Positions 35,131-43,158 of a stretch of 64,000 nucleotides of DNA are shown here, piece after piece. Positions within the stretch are counted from its first letter, which is position 1; each line of letters opens with the position of its first letter. The stretch lies in contig NZ_JAJSSH010000003.1 in NCBI RefSeq assembly GCF_021403115.1, positions 186,001 to 250,000 of the forward strand, read 5' to 3'. The notes below the pieces were generated by a model that had not been told where the DNA came from, searched no databases, and saw only the letters and a list, made by a program, of their open reading frames with translations. A program made the translations under genes and the position numbers. Origin of the DNA: Sphingobium sufflavum (GTDB lineage Bacteria; Pseudomonadota; Alphaproteobacteria; Sphingomonadales; Sphingomonadaceae).

Positions 35131-35151
35131 GGCGCAGGCTCGGTATCCGGT

Positions 35152-35829
35152 TCAGCCCTTGGTCTTCGCGCCCGCTTTCTTCGCGGAGGGTCTCTCGCTG
35201 ATGACCACCGACCCCACCAGATCGTCGAGGATCCCGGCAACCTCCTTCGGGGAATAAGCGTCCACGTCCTGCGACAGCCACCAGGCGATCGTCTCCACGA
35301 TCAGCGTCGTCGTGCTGATGATCGACAGTTCCAGCGGCAGCCAGCTCTGGTTGCCGGGATAGGTGCTCGCCACCGCTTTGGAGACGCGCATCAATTCCTC
35401 GCGCATCGCCCCGCCCGCGCCGCCGATCAGCAGCGCGCTCCACAGGACGCGATGCTCGCCGACATAGTCGCACAGCGCCTGATAGCCTTCGCGGTTATGG
35501 CCGGCGGGCAGGGAAATGGCGACCAGCCGGTCGATCTCCTCCGCCGCCACATGGTCGAGCAGGGCGTCCTTGTCCGGGTGGTGGCGAAAGAAGGTCGCAT
35601 TATGGACGCCCGCTTCCTTGCAGATTTCCTTGACCGTGATCTGGTCGAAACCCTTGCGCTCCAGCAGGCGCAGCAGCGCGCTGCGCAGGGCCTCCGCGCT
35701 GCGCACCTGCCGCGGGTCCAGCCCCCGCGTGGACGCGATGCGGGAGACGCGCTGCGCACTGCGATAGGGGGGCGGGGTCGGAACCGGGGTCTGGCTGGGC
35801 ATCGGATGGTCGCTTGTCTTTTTCGTCAC
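35152..35829 (-). CDS. TetR family transcriptional regulator
   Basis: A 225-residue regulator. HTH at about 52-80 (ITVKEICKEAGVHNATFFRHHPDKDALLDHV), then a TetR_C helical domain. GTG 35829 is preferred since GGAG is eight bases upstream; the open frame reaches 35877 without a better site. It has a Pro-rich N-terminus and ends SAKKAGAKTKG. No target gene is divergent or in operon; the ALDH/SDR genes at 36228-38554 end 400 bp away on the same strand. Confidence 0.85.
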   Translation of the reverse strand: MTKKTSDHPMPSQTPVPTPPPYRSAQRVSRIASTRGLDPRQVRSAEALRSALLRLLERKGFDQITVKEICKEAGVHNATFFRHHPDKDALLDHVAAEEIDRLVAISLPAGHNREGYQALCDYVGEHRVLWSALLIGGAGGAMREELMRVSKAVASTYPGNQSWLPLELSIISTTTLIVETIAWWLSQDVDAYSPKEVAGILDDLVGSVVISERPSAKKAGAKTKG

Positions 35830-36014
35830 GGCACGCACTCCTGCGCAATCCCCCTGTGAAGGAGGACGCAGCACCATTCGTCAAGGGGCGGCGTGCACGG
35901 GACGGAAAAACTTTGGGCGGCGGGGTTGGGGCGCGGGATCGGCTGCAATGGGCGGTTGGGGGATATGCGGCGGGGTTGGGGCGGGGTGTTCGTGGACAGG
36001 GGGAAATAGAAATC

Positions 36015-36106
36015 CGTTCGCCCTGAGCGTGTCGCAGGGCGGCTTTTTCCTCTGGGTGCGGTGCTTGGGAGAAAATTACCGTCCTTCGACACGCTCAGGG
36101 CGAACG
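36015..36106. repeat. Sphingomonad REP-like inverted repeat
   Basis: CGTTCGCCCTGAGCGTGTCG (36015-36034) and its exact complement (36087-36106) frame 52 bp; the outer flanks keep an ATAGAAA match. This 20-mer is of the dispersed extragenic type known from sphingomonads. Nothing else recognisable lies in 35878-36170. Confidence 0.75.
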
Positions 36107-36177
36107 CTGTTTTCTATCCGACATGCTCCGGCGGGATGATGGCCGACCTGATCCGGGGTCCAGCCTCCTCCTCACCC

Positions 36178-36210
36178 GGTGTCAGGAGAATGACCGCAAT
36201 CCCTGACACC
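36178..36210 (-). terminator. Hairpin after the ALDH/SDR/amidohydrolase operon
   Basis: GGTGTCAGG (36178-36186) pairs perfectly with CCTGACACC (36202-36210), loop 15 bases, 18 bp after the aldehyde dehydrogenase stop. No T tract. Confidence 0.55.
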
Positions 36211-36227
36211 ACCCGCCGCTCTCCCGT

Positions 36228-37700
36228 CTATCCCGCCACCGGCACCCGCACGTTCAGCAACATCGGGCGGCTATGCTCCGCGACGCCATAATGGGCATAG
36301 TCCATGCCGATCCCCGACTGCTTGGCAAAGGGCATGGGCAGCGCGGCGGTGAAGGCGCCATGCTGGTTCACCCAGGCGGTGCCGCACTCCATGCGCCCGG
36401 CGAGCGCAAGGCCGCGCTCCACGTCCGCGGTCCACACCGACCCGCCCAGTCCCATCTCGCCGCTGTTGGCGTCGGCCAGCGCGGCCTCCACGTCGCGGAA
36501 GGGCAGGATGGGCAGCACGGGGCCGAACTGTTCCTCGTCCACCAGCGCCACGCCATGGCCCACGCCCATGAACAGCGTCGGCGGGATGAACAGCCCCCTG
36601 TCCAGCCGTTCGCCGCCGGACAGGATGGTCCCGCCCCGCACGGCCGCGTCGTCGATCAGGCCCCACACCCGTTCGAACTGCTTGCGATTCTGCACCGGCG
36701 TCATCGTCGTGGCGGGGTCGAGGCAGGGGCCGATCCGCGCCGCCGCCAGCCTCTGCGTCAGGCCCGCCACCACCGCATCCCGCACCGCTTCATGCACATA
36801 CAGGCGCTTGATGCAGGCGCAGAACTGCCCCGCATTTTCGAAGGAGGTGCGGTAGAGCGTGTCGCACAGCAGGTCGATGTCCGCGTCGGGCAGCACGATG
36901 GCCGCGTCATTGCCGCCCAGCTCCAGCGTCAATCGCTTCAGGGTCGGGGCCGCCGCCGCCGCGATCACCCGCCCGGTCGCGGTCGATCCGGTAAAGCTGA
37001 TCTTGGCGATGCCGGGGTGGGTGGTCATCGCCGCGCCCACATCCGCGTCGCCGGTGATGACGTTGAAGACGCCGCGCGGGAAGATGCCCCGCCCGATCCG
37101 CCCCAGCATCAGCGCGGACAGCGGCGTGAAGGGCGACGGCCGCAGGATCATCGTGTCGCCGGACAGCAGCGCGTTGGCGATCTTGGCCGCCGCCAGTATC
37201 ACCGGCCCGTTCCACGGCGCGATCGCCCCCACCACGCCCAGCGGCCGGTGGACCAGCCGCGCCTGCATCCCCGCCACCTGATAGGGCACTTCCGCCAATG
37301 TCTGCGCCGCCAATGTGCGGATATAGCCGACGGCGAAGACCACCTCGCTCAGCGCCCGGCGCAGCGGCCGCCCGGCCTCCGCCCCGATCAGCAGCGCCAG
37401 CGGCGCCCGCGCCGCCCACAGCGCATCCGCGAACGCCTCCAGCATGGCGCGCCGCTGTGCCCATGGCGTCGCCGCCCAGCCGGGAAAGGCCGCCCGCGCC
37501 GCCGCCACCGCCGCATCGACATGCCGTGCGCCCGCATCAGGGGATCGGGCGATCAGCCGCTCGTCACAGGCATGGATCACATCCTGCACACCATCGGGGT
37601 CCGCATCCGCCCCGTCGATGGTCATGGCCAGCGACAGGTCCGCGATCCATCCCGCCAGATCGGCGGGGACATGACCGTAAATCTCCTCGAAATCCATCAT
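36228..37700 (-). CDS. Aldehyde dehydrogenase with Lys-to-Arg at cofactor site
   Basis: ALDH of 490 residues. Catalytic Cys294 in ENAGQFCACIK, general base Glu260 in LTLELGGNDAA, Asn164 in APWNGPVI. The usual K of the [IV]xKPS motif is Arg187 here (MILRPSP), which normally contacts the NAD(P) ribose, so cofactor preference may be altered. It starts ATGA-overlapped with the upstream SDR and is the last gene of an amidohydrolase-SDR-ALDH operon, consistent with oxidation of an alcohol through aldehyde to acid. A hairpin follows the stop. Confidence 0.91.
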   Translation of the reverse strand: MMDFEEIYGHVPADLAGWIADLSLAMTIDGADADPDGVQDVIHACDERLIARSPDAGARHVDAAVAAARAAFPGWAATPWAQRRAMLEAFADALWAARAPLALLIGAEAGRPLRRALSEVVFAVGYIRTLAAQTLAEVPYQVAGMQARLVHRPLGVVGAIAPWNGPVILAAAKIANALLSGDTMILRPSPFTPLSALMLGRIGRGIFPRGVFNVITGDADVGAAMTTHPGIAKISFTGSTATGRVIAAAAAPTLKRLTLELGGNDAAIVLPDADIDLLCDTLYRTSFENAGQFCACIKRLYVHEAVRDAVVAGLTQRLAAARIGPCLDPATTMTPVQNRKQFERVWGLIDDAAVRGGTILSGGERLDRGLFIPPTLFMGVGHGVALVDEEQFGPVLPILPFRDVEAALADANSGEMGLGGSVWTADVERGLALAGRMECGTAWVNQHGAFTAALPMPFAKQSGIGMDYAHYGVAEHSRPMLLNVRVPVAG

Positions 37701-38554
37701 GCCGTCGCTCCTTCCTGCGTGCCCGTCGCGGGCGATCCATCCTCGTCGCGCAGGTAGCGGGAGAGTATGTCCCGCCCCGGCTCGTCCCGCTGCCGCGCCG
37801 CGATCTTTTCCGCCGACAGCCAGACGAATTCCGCGCCCTGCTCATGCCTGGACGCGAATATGTCGCAGGCCCAGTGCGCGATGGTGCTCACATGGTCGCC
37901 GATCACATTGACCCAGCGTTCGCGCGCCGCCCGTTCCGGCCCCGCCACCATCCGCCGATGTTCGCGCAGGAACCCCTCGGTCATCACCAGCCCCGGACTG
38001 ATCGCGCCGATGCGGACCGGCCCGCCCGCCGTCTCCTGCGCCAGACTGTGCGTCAGGAACTGGAGCGCGCGCTTGGTGGTGGCATAGCCTGTCATGCCCG
38101 GCACCGGCTGGCCGTCCGCCCCCGCGCCCAGCACAGTGTAGATGCGACCCGCCCGTCCGCCGGTCGCTTGCGCCGTCATGCCGCGCAGCGCGACCTGGCA
38201 CCCCTGCATCGCGCCGATCAGGTTGATCGACAGCATCGTGCGGAAATCCTCCGGCGGCAGGGTGGCCAGCGGCTGGCCGGTCAGCGCCAGCCCGGCATTA
38301 TTGACCCACAGGTCCACCGCGCCGAACCGCGCCACCGCCCGGTCCCACAGACGCTGCACCTGATCCGCGTCGCTGACGTCGCAGGGGACGCCCAGCGCAT
38401 CGGGCGACACCTCCGCCGCCGCGCGCACGCTGTCCTCCTCCCCCTGCGCGCTGACGACGACCTGGTAGCCGCGCCGCGCCAGTTCCTCCGCCAGACCGCG
38501 CCCCAGCCCCCGCGTGCTGCCCGTGATGACCGCCGTCTGCCGCATCGTTCCCAT
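37697..38554 (-). CDS. SDR family protein with atypical active site
   Basis: SDR of 285 residues. TGSTRGLGRG (11-20), NNAG (85-88), Tyr157 and Lys161 in YATTK. The catalytic Ser normally 13 residues before Tyr is not there: the stretch YTVLGAGADGQPVPGMTG has Gly/Ala at that place, so classical dehydrogenase chemistry is uncertain. Start 38554 (or 38545) is supported by AGGGA seven bases upstream; the longer open frame is antisense-like noise. It is 26 bp after the amidohydrolase stop and overlaps the aldehyde dehydrogenase start. Confidence 0.86.
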   Translation of the reverse strand: MGTMRQTAVITGSTRGLGRGLAEELARRGYQVVVSAQGEEDSVRAAAEVSPDALGVPCDVSDADQVQRLWDRAVARFGAVDLWVNNAGLALTGQPLATLPPEDFRTMLSINLIGAMQGCQVALRGMTAQATGGRAGRIYTVLGAGADGQPVPGMTGYATTKRALQFLTHSLAQETAGGPVRIGAISPGLVMTEGFLREHRRMVAGPERAARERWVNVIGDHVSTIAHWACDIFASRHEQGAEFVWLSAEKIAARQRDEPGRDILSRYLRDEDGSPATGTQEGATA

Positions 38555-38580
38555 ATCCCGTTCCCTGTGCCCCGTTTTGT

Positions 38581-40275
38581 TCACTGATACGTCCAGCCGC
38601 GAAAGCGGCGGCCCGGCACGCGCGGGGGCAGCAACCCGTCCAGACCCGCCTCCGCGATCAGGGCGGACATCACGTCCCGCGCCTCCGCCATCACGGCCTC
38701 CTCGTCCCACCGGGTCGATCGGCCCTGCTCCAGCAGCGCCTCACCCGCGACAAAGACGCTATCGACATTCACCGTCGACCCGGCCCACACCACTGTGCCG
38801 ATGTCCCGCCGCCTATCCGCGCCCGGCCCGGTGGTGGCGCGGGAGAGGTCCAGCATCACGCAGTCGGCGGCCTTGCCCACCGCCAGCGATCCGGTCCGAT
38901 CGTCCAGGAACAGCGCCCGCGCCCCGCCCAGCGTGGCCATCTCCAGCATCGTCTCCGCCACCGCCCAATGCGCCGGGTCGGGCGGTGGCAGGCCCGCCGC
39001 CTTGTCCCGCTTCACCGCGATATTCTGCGCCAATATGGCCATCCGCATCGCCTCGAACGGGCTTTGGCAATCGCTGACCAGCGGCGCATCCGTGCCGATG
39101 CCGGGCATCATGCCCTGCGCCAGGAAATCATGGATATGCAGGCCGGTGCCGTCGAAGAAGCGCAACATCGGCACCAGCGCGACCCGTGCGTCCGCCTGCG
39201 CCAGCAACCCATATTCATGGGGCAGGATGGACACCGCCTTGCCGGCATAAAGGGGCTGGTCGAGCAGGCCGTGGCGCGCATAATAGTCCACCTGTCCCCC
39301 CTCGAACCCGCGCGCGCGCAACGCCGCCCCCCGGCTGTTGTCGGTCATGTCCACATCGACGCGCATGGCCATCGCCGCCGCGCCGTCGACGATGCGCCGC
39401 ATGTCGCCCGCATCGTTCAGGAACTGGAAGTTCAGGAACCCGGTCGCCACCTCGATCCGGTCGGACGCAAAACGGGCGCGCAGCCGCTCCGCCTCCTGCA
39501 ACCCCTTCTCCACCGTCTCCCGCCCGTCCGCCGCCATCCGGTCGGCGTTGACGATGCAGCGGCACAGGAAGCCGCGCAGGCCCGACGCCTCCACCGCCGC
39601 CCAGCTTCCGTCGGCGCTGTCTTTGCGGATGTTGGTGAAATGCTCGTCATGGGTCGCGGTATAGCCGGACCGCAGCAGGTCCAGCGTATGGGCGCGGGTC
39701 AGGATAAACGCCCGTTCCGCGTCCAGCCGGGCGGTCAGCGCCTGCAACTGGTGGAGCAGCGCCACGACCGCCGCCGGTATGTCCAGCACCGGCCAGCGGT
39801 CGTCATTATAACCGCGAAACGCATTCTGGACGAGGTGGTTATGGGCGTTGGCGATGCCGGGTATCACCATCCGCCCGCGCGCGTCGATGCTGCGCCGCCC
39901 CACAAAGCCGCAATCGCCCATGCGCGCCCCGTGCGTTGGCACCCTGTCCGTCTGCACTCCGTCGGCCCGCGCCCCGTCGCTAGGTGCCCCTTCGGCCTGT
40001 GCCCTGTCGGCCCGCGACCTATCGCCCCCTGCCTCGTCCGCCCATGCCTCGTTCGCCCGCGTCCCATCCGTCGGCGCTCCATCCGGCCGCGCCTCATCCG
40101 TCCATGCCCCGTCCGTCGGCGCACGGTCCATGCTACTCCCGCCCATGCTTCCGACACCGACGATCCGCCCGCCGTCGAACGCCAGCCAGCCGTCGGTGAA
40201 CACGCGCCGGTCCCGGTCCATGGTCACGACATAGGCGTTGTGGATGAGCGTATCGACGCTGCGCGGTTCCGGCAC
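38581..40275 (-). CDS. Amidohydrolase (MTA/SAH-deaminase/TrzN-like) with repeat insertion
   Basis: Metal-dependent hydrolase of the amidohydrolase superfamily, about 564 residues from a GTG at 40275. Starts VPEPRSVDTLIHNAYVVTMD, has the metal motif AHNHL (H145, H147), later His in ILPHEYG and Asp in GIGTDAPLVSD, and ends near PGRRFRGWTYQ. Between the first beta strands (residues about 47-118) there is a ~70-residue insert of degenerate 5-residue repeats of the type APTDG/ARADG. The open frame continues 59 codons upstream as HRHR and LPLP runs, but that part is the 3' end of the preceding gene in another frame. No clear ribosome binding site precedes the GTG, so the exact start is uncertain. 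Likely substrate: a C-N bond in a ring or amine; unknown. Confidence 0.85.
   Translation of the reverse strand: MPEPRSVDTLIHNAYVVTMDRDRRVFTDGWLAFDGGRIVGVGSMGGSSMDRAPTDGAWTDEARPDGAPTDGTRANEAWADEAGGDRSRADRAQAEGAPSDGARADGVQTDRVPTHGARMGDCGFVGRRSIDARGRMVIPGIANAHNHLVQNAFRGYNDDRWPVLDIPAAVVALLHQLQALTARLDAERAFILTRAHTLDLLRSGYTATHDEHFTNIRKDSADGSWAAVEASGLRGFLCRCIVNADRMAADGRETVEKGLQEAERLRARFASDRIEVATGFLNFQFLNDAGDMRRIVDGAAAMAMRVDVDMTDNSRGAALRARGFEGGQVDYYARHGLLDQPLYAGKAVSILPHEYGLLAQADARVALVPMLRFFDGTGLHIHDFLAQGMMPGIGTDAPLVSDCQSPFEAMRMAILAQNIAVKRDKAAGLPPPDPAHWAVAETMLEMATLGGARALFLDDRTGSLAVGKAADCVMLDLSRATTGPGADRRRDIGTVVWAGSTVNVDSVFVAGEALLEQGRSTRWDEEAVMAEARDVMSALIAEAGLDGLLPPRVPGRRFRGWTYQ
39922..40137. repeat. 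15-bp degenerate tandem repeats inside the amidohydrolase
   Basis: About 14 units of the pattern TCGGCCCGCGCCCCG (plus strand), each encoding a 5-residue block such as APTDG, ARADG or VPTHG on the minus strand. The period preserves the frame. Degeneracy between units argues for an old expansion. Confidence 0.75.
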
Positions 40276-40285
40276 GGCGGGAGGC

Positions 40286-41371
40286 TCAGCGCGCGGGGCT
40301 GAGAGTGGGAGCAGGGGCAGGGGCAGGGGCAGGGGCAGGGGCAGGGGTTGCCACCGGGCTTGGCGCGGGCGACGGTGCCGGTGCCGGTGCCGGTGCCGGT
40401 GCCGGTGCAGCCACAGCCGCAGGGGAGGATTGCAGGGGCGTCCTGGCCGCAATCGGGCGCGGCGGTGTCGCGCGGGCCATGCCGCCGAACACTTTCCACA
40501 GCCCCTTTTCCCGGACCCAGGTGTGCGTCACCTCGAACCGCTCGTCGGCGGGGGTGCCGTCCGACCGGCGGGTGCGGTGCGTGTCATAATAGATGACCGC
40601 CGTGTCGCCGTTCAGGGCAAAGCCGGTCAGGTGCATGGCCAGCGTCTCCTGATTCTTGCCCTTCAGCTCGCGGCCCGTCTTGTCGAGACCCGCATTGCCC
40701 TCCGGCTGCGCGCGCAGCGGCGGCCAGGCCAGATAGTCGGTGGCGGTGTTGGACAGATAGACGCTGATGTCGCCCCGCCCGCGCGCGGCATAGATCGCCC
40801 GTTCCTTGGCCCAGATTTCGGCCTGTGCGGCGCCCTTGGACTGCGGAGCGTGCGGGGGCTGGGCGGCGTGCGGGGTGAGCGCGGCGTGCGGGGCGTGTTG
40901 GACCTGCGCGTATGTCTCGCCCCTCGCGGCGTCTTTGGACCGCGCGATGGGCTCGCTCCGTGCGCGTGTCTTGCCCCCCGTAGCATCCTTGTCCTGCGCG
41001 GCGTGCTGGCCTTGCGCGCTGTTCTTACCCTGCCGGGCGTGCGCGCCTTCCGCGACATCCTTGCCCTGTGAGGATCGCTCGGCCTTTGCGATATCCTTGC
41101 CGTGCGGGTCACCCCTGCCCTTTGCAGCGTCCTTGACCGTCAGTGTGTCCTTGGCTTTAGGGTTGCCCGCACCCGCACCCGCACCCGCACCCGCACCCGC
41201 ACCCGCACCCGCACCCGCACCCGCACCTGTGCCCGCACCGACGCCCGCGTCCATGCTCGTCGTGCCCGTGCCCGCGCCCGTGCCCGGTGCGACATCCTCG
41301 CCCTGCGCCGCCGATGCGATGCCCGGCGTCAGGACAAGGGCGCATGACAGCATGATGGGGGGCAGTTTCAT
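40286..41371 (-). CDS. Exported NTF2-like protein with repeat tracts
   Basis: A 361-residue exported protein. Signal peptide MKLPPIMLSCALVLTPGIASA. A Gly-Ala repeat (about residues 47-69) and a long Lys/Gln/Ala/His-rich region precede the only folded part, an NTF2/SnoaL-like domain at about 205-310 (IYAARGRGDISVYLSNTATDY ... FEVTHTWVREKGLWKVFGG). The C-terminus is Ala-Pro repeats. GGGAG lies seven bases upstream of ATG 41371. It sits 10 bp upstream of the amidohydrolase GTG. The domain alone suggests a small-molecule-binding or polyketide-cyclase-like fold; no activity assigned. Confidence 0.8.
   Translation of the reverse strand: MKLPPIMLSCALVLTPGIASAAQGEDVAPGTGAGTGTTSMDAGVGAGTGAGAGAGAGAGAGAGAGAGAGNPKAKDTLTVKDAAKGRGDPHGKDIAKAERSSQGKDVAEGAHARQGKNSAQGQHAAQDKDATGGKTRARSEPIARSKDAARGETYAQVQHAPHAALTPHAAQPPHAPQSKGAAQAEIWAKERAIYAARGRGDISVYLSNTATDYLAWPPLRAQPEGNAGLDKTGRELKGKNQETLAMHLTGFALNGDTAVIYYDTHRTRRSDGTPADERFEVTHTWVREKGLWKVFGGMARATPPRPIAARTPLQSSPAAVAAPAPAPAPAPAPSPAPSPVATPAPAPAPAPAPAPTLSPAR
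40313..40348. repeat. Hexanucleotide tract (AGGGGC)n at the 3' end of the NTF2-like gene
   Basis: Five perfect AGGGGC units at 40313-40342 plus a variant at 40343-40348. On the coding strand it gives Ala-Pro repeats. Confidence 0.8.
40374..40409. repeat. Second hexanucleotide tract (GGTGCC)n
   Basis: Five perfect GGTGCC units at 40374-40403 and a sixth ending in A. Also encodes Ala-Pro repeats near the C-terminus, in a separate array 25 bp from the previous one. Confidence 0.8.
41166..41225. repeat. Ten perfect CCCGCA units in the NTF2-like gene
   Basis: Ten uninterrupted hexamers coding for a (Gly-Ala) run near the N-terminus of the mature protein. Perfect repetition suggests recent slippage; changes come in multiples of two residues and keep the frame. 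Confidence 0.88.
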
Positions 41372-41568
41372 GTGATTTCTCCCGTTTTTTGCCGGATTCG
41401 GGCCACAAAGGGGCGCAAGACAGGCTCTTGGGGGACGATAGGCGCATTGCGCGCGCGGCCACCTGTCTTGGCGTCCTCTAACCACAGGGTGGAGAAAGTG
41501 CGGCTGGCCCCTGTCCCCGCCCGCTTCGAAAACACAGGGTTCGGTTGGTAATGTTGAAAGAACCGACC

Positions 41569-41868
41569 ATGCCAGACGCCTTCATCCTGACCACCGTCGA
41601 CGTCCGCGATCCCGCCGCCTTCGCGGCCTATCGCACCGCCATTTCCGGCCTGAACGACCGGATCGGCGGCGAGATGCTGGTGCGCGGCCGCACGGTCGAA
41701 ACGCTGGCCGGGGCGGTGGAAAATGCAGGCGGCGCGGGCGAAATCGTGATCCTGATCCGCTTCCCGAACGCCGACGCCGCCCGCGCCTATATCGCCTCGC
41801 CGGACTATCAGGCCGCGCAGCCCCTCCGCGACGCCGCGGGCCGTTTCCACATCAGGCTGGTCGCCTGA
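41569..41868 (+). CDS. DUF1330 family protein
   Basis: A 99-residue dimeric alpha-beta barrel-like protein: DAFILTTVDVRDPAAFAAYR, then VRGRTVETLAGAVEN and IVILIRFPNADAARAYIASPDYQAA, the typical DUF1330 sequence. GAAAG lies eight bases upstream of ATG 41569; an in-frame ATG at 41551 is possible. It is divergent from the NTF2-like gene and convergent with the methyltransferase gene. Function unknown. Confidence 0.88.
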   Translation: MPDAFILTTVDVRDPAAFAAYRTAISGLNDRIGGEMLVRGRTVETLAGAVENAGGAGEIVILIRFPNADAARAYIASPDYQAAQPLRDAAGRFHIRLVA

Positions 41869-41888
41869 CCCGCCCTGCACCCTGTCCG

Positions 41889-43028
41889 TCAGGCGGTTTC
41901 AGGCTTGCGCCCCCGTGTGATCCACGGATAGCCGTCCGCCCCGATGGCATAGGCCTCCACATCCACAAAACCGGCCTTTTCCAGCTCCTCGCCCCAGTCG
42001 GAAAGGCAGGAGGCAGTGAAGAACGGCTCCTCTCGATGGTCGGTATCCCAGTCGAGGATCACCGCATGGAACATGTCTACGGCGCGGAACGGCGGCGGGT
42101 CGCTCAGCACGATGTCGCCGCCCGGTTTCAGGATGCGGAACATCTCGCGGAACAATGCGGCATTCTCTCTGGGCGGCAATTCATGATGCAGAGCATAGGT
42201 CATCACTCCGTCGACGCTCGCGTCCGGCTCGCCCGTTTCGGTCGCCTCCCGCTGCTTCAGTGTCACGTCCAGCCCCTGCCGCTGCGCCAGCATATGGCCG
42301 TTGCGCAGCAGCAGCGGGGAGAGATCGCAGCCAGTCAGGCGCGCCTTCGGGTAAACGGTCGCCAACGCGCGAAACGTCGATACCCCGCCGCACCCCGGTT
42401 CATAGATATGGTCGTAGCTGTCCTTGGGAAACTGGCTGACCGCGTCGATGCGCTGCTGCGTGATGTCGGTGCCCGCGCTGACGGCGGCATAGCCGCCATG
42501 GCGGAACACATGCGGTCCGACTGCAAAGGCGAACAGCGGGCCATACAGGTCATAGCCGTCCCAGCCGCCCGGCTCCAGATGCCACTCCGTCCGCGCCTGA
42601 TAGGCAGGCGGGGTGAGGTCGGGGTCGAGGTGCAGCCGGTCTGCTTCCATCGCAGGGCTGTCGGCGATGAAGGCGGCGAATGTCGCCCGCCGTTCCTCAA
42701 TGGCCGGAATTCCCCGGTTGAAATTCTCCTCGGCAACATAGCGTTGGAGGAAGCGTTCCAGCCGGAAGACGGGATCGGCGTCGGCCACGACCTGGGCCCG
42801 CGTCACCCGCTCCCGGACTGCATCGCGATCCTGTGGGCCGGTTCGATGAGTTTCCGTCAACGCCGCGCCCTGTTCGTCACCTTCGAAACGGGCGCGTGCC
42901 GCCGGGCGCATCCGGCTGGAGGCGAATTTCTGGATGGCGCCCAGCATCTGCATGCCCGCCCGGCCATGCTGGGTCAGGCCCAGCGACGAGGCGGTGCCCG
43001 TGGGGGGCGCATTGGTGAAAAATGTCAT
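41889..43028 (-). CDS. SAM-dependent methyltransferase
   Basis: Class I methyltransferase, 379 residues. An all-helical N-terminal half (1-195) precedes the Rossmann part: motif I IYEPGCGG (208-215), Asp235 in TGCDLSPLL after beta-2, and post-motif FRILKPGGDIVLSDPPPFRAVD. It is a close paralogue of the protein at 44073-45170, sharing QHGRAG, GGWDGYDLYGP and DPPPFRAVD. It is divergent from a LysR regulator; likely methylates a small molecule. Confidence 0.88.
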   Translation of the reverse strand: MTFFTNAPPTGTASSLGLTQHGRAGMQMLGAIQKFASSRMRPAARARFEGDEQGAALTETHRTGPQDRDAVRERVTRAQVVADADPVFRLERFLQRYVAEENFNRGIPAIEERRATFAAFIADSPAMEADRLHLDPDLTPPAYQARTEWHLEPGGWDGYDLYGPLFAFAVGPHVFRHGGYAAVSAGTDITQQRIDAVSQFPKDSYDHIYEPGCGGVSTFRALATVYPKARLTGCDLSPLLLRNGHMLAQRQGLDVTLKQREATETGEPDASVDGVMTYALHHELPPRENAALFREMFRILKPGGDIVLSDPPPFRAVDMFHAVILDWDTDHREEPFFTASCLSDWGEELEKAGFVDVEAYAIGADGYPWITRGRKPETA

Positions 43029-43089
43029 CGAACCGGCTCCCGTTACGCTTCAATGACGGGAAAGCTACGGGACAATGGCATGCTGTTTC

Positions 43090-43137
43090 AAACTCGATAT
43101 TGTCTTGGGTCGATGACCTAAACTCATATCTGTTATC
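43090..43137. promoter_or_regulatory. Direct repeats in the methyltransferase/lysR divergent promoter
   Basis: AAACTCGATATTGTC (43090-43104) and AAACTCATATCTGTT (43120-43134) start 30 bp apart in the AT-rich intergenic region, where LysR proteins bind two sites. LysR box assignment is inferred. Confidence 0.45.
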
Positions 43138-43158
43138 GTCTGGCGGATAGGTTTCACG

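Larger units (their letters stand above)
34559..35151. other. Gene-free region with repeats between ald and tetR
   Basis: No credible gene. Contents: the ald promoter side (34559-34680), an inverted repeat (34736-34807), and four 15-bp direct repeats (35071-35130). Open frames crossing it on both strands are low-complexity shadows, including one that reads ARAWL repeats from the tandem array. Confidence 0.6.

Noticed and set aside
34790..35473. Minus-strand frame with ARAWL repeats
   Set aside because: It is the 15-bp tandem array read in an unused frame, crossing the tetR gene.
40276..40452. HRHRHR/LPLPLP N-terminal extension of the amidohydrolase
   Set aside because: It reads the hexanucleotide repeats of the preceding gene in another frame and overlaps it fully.
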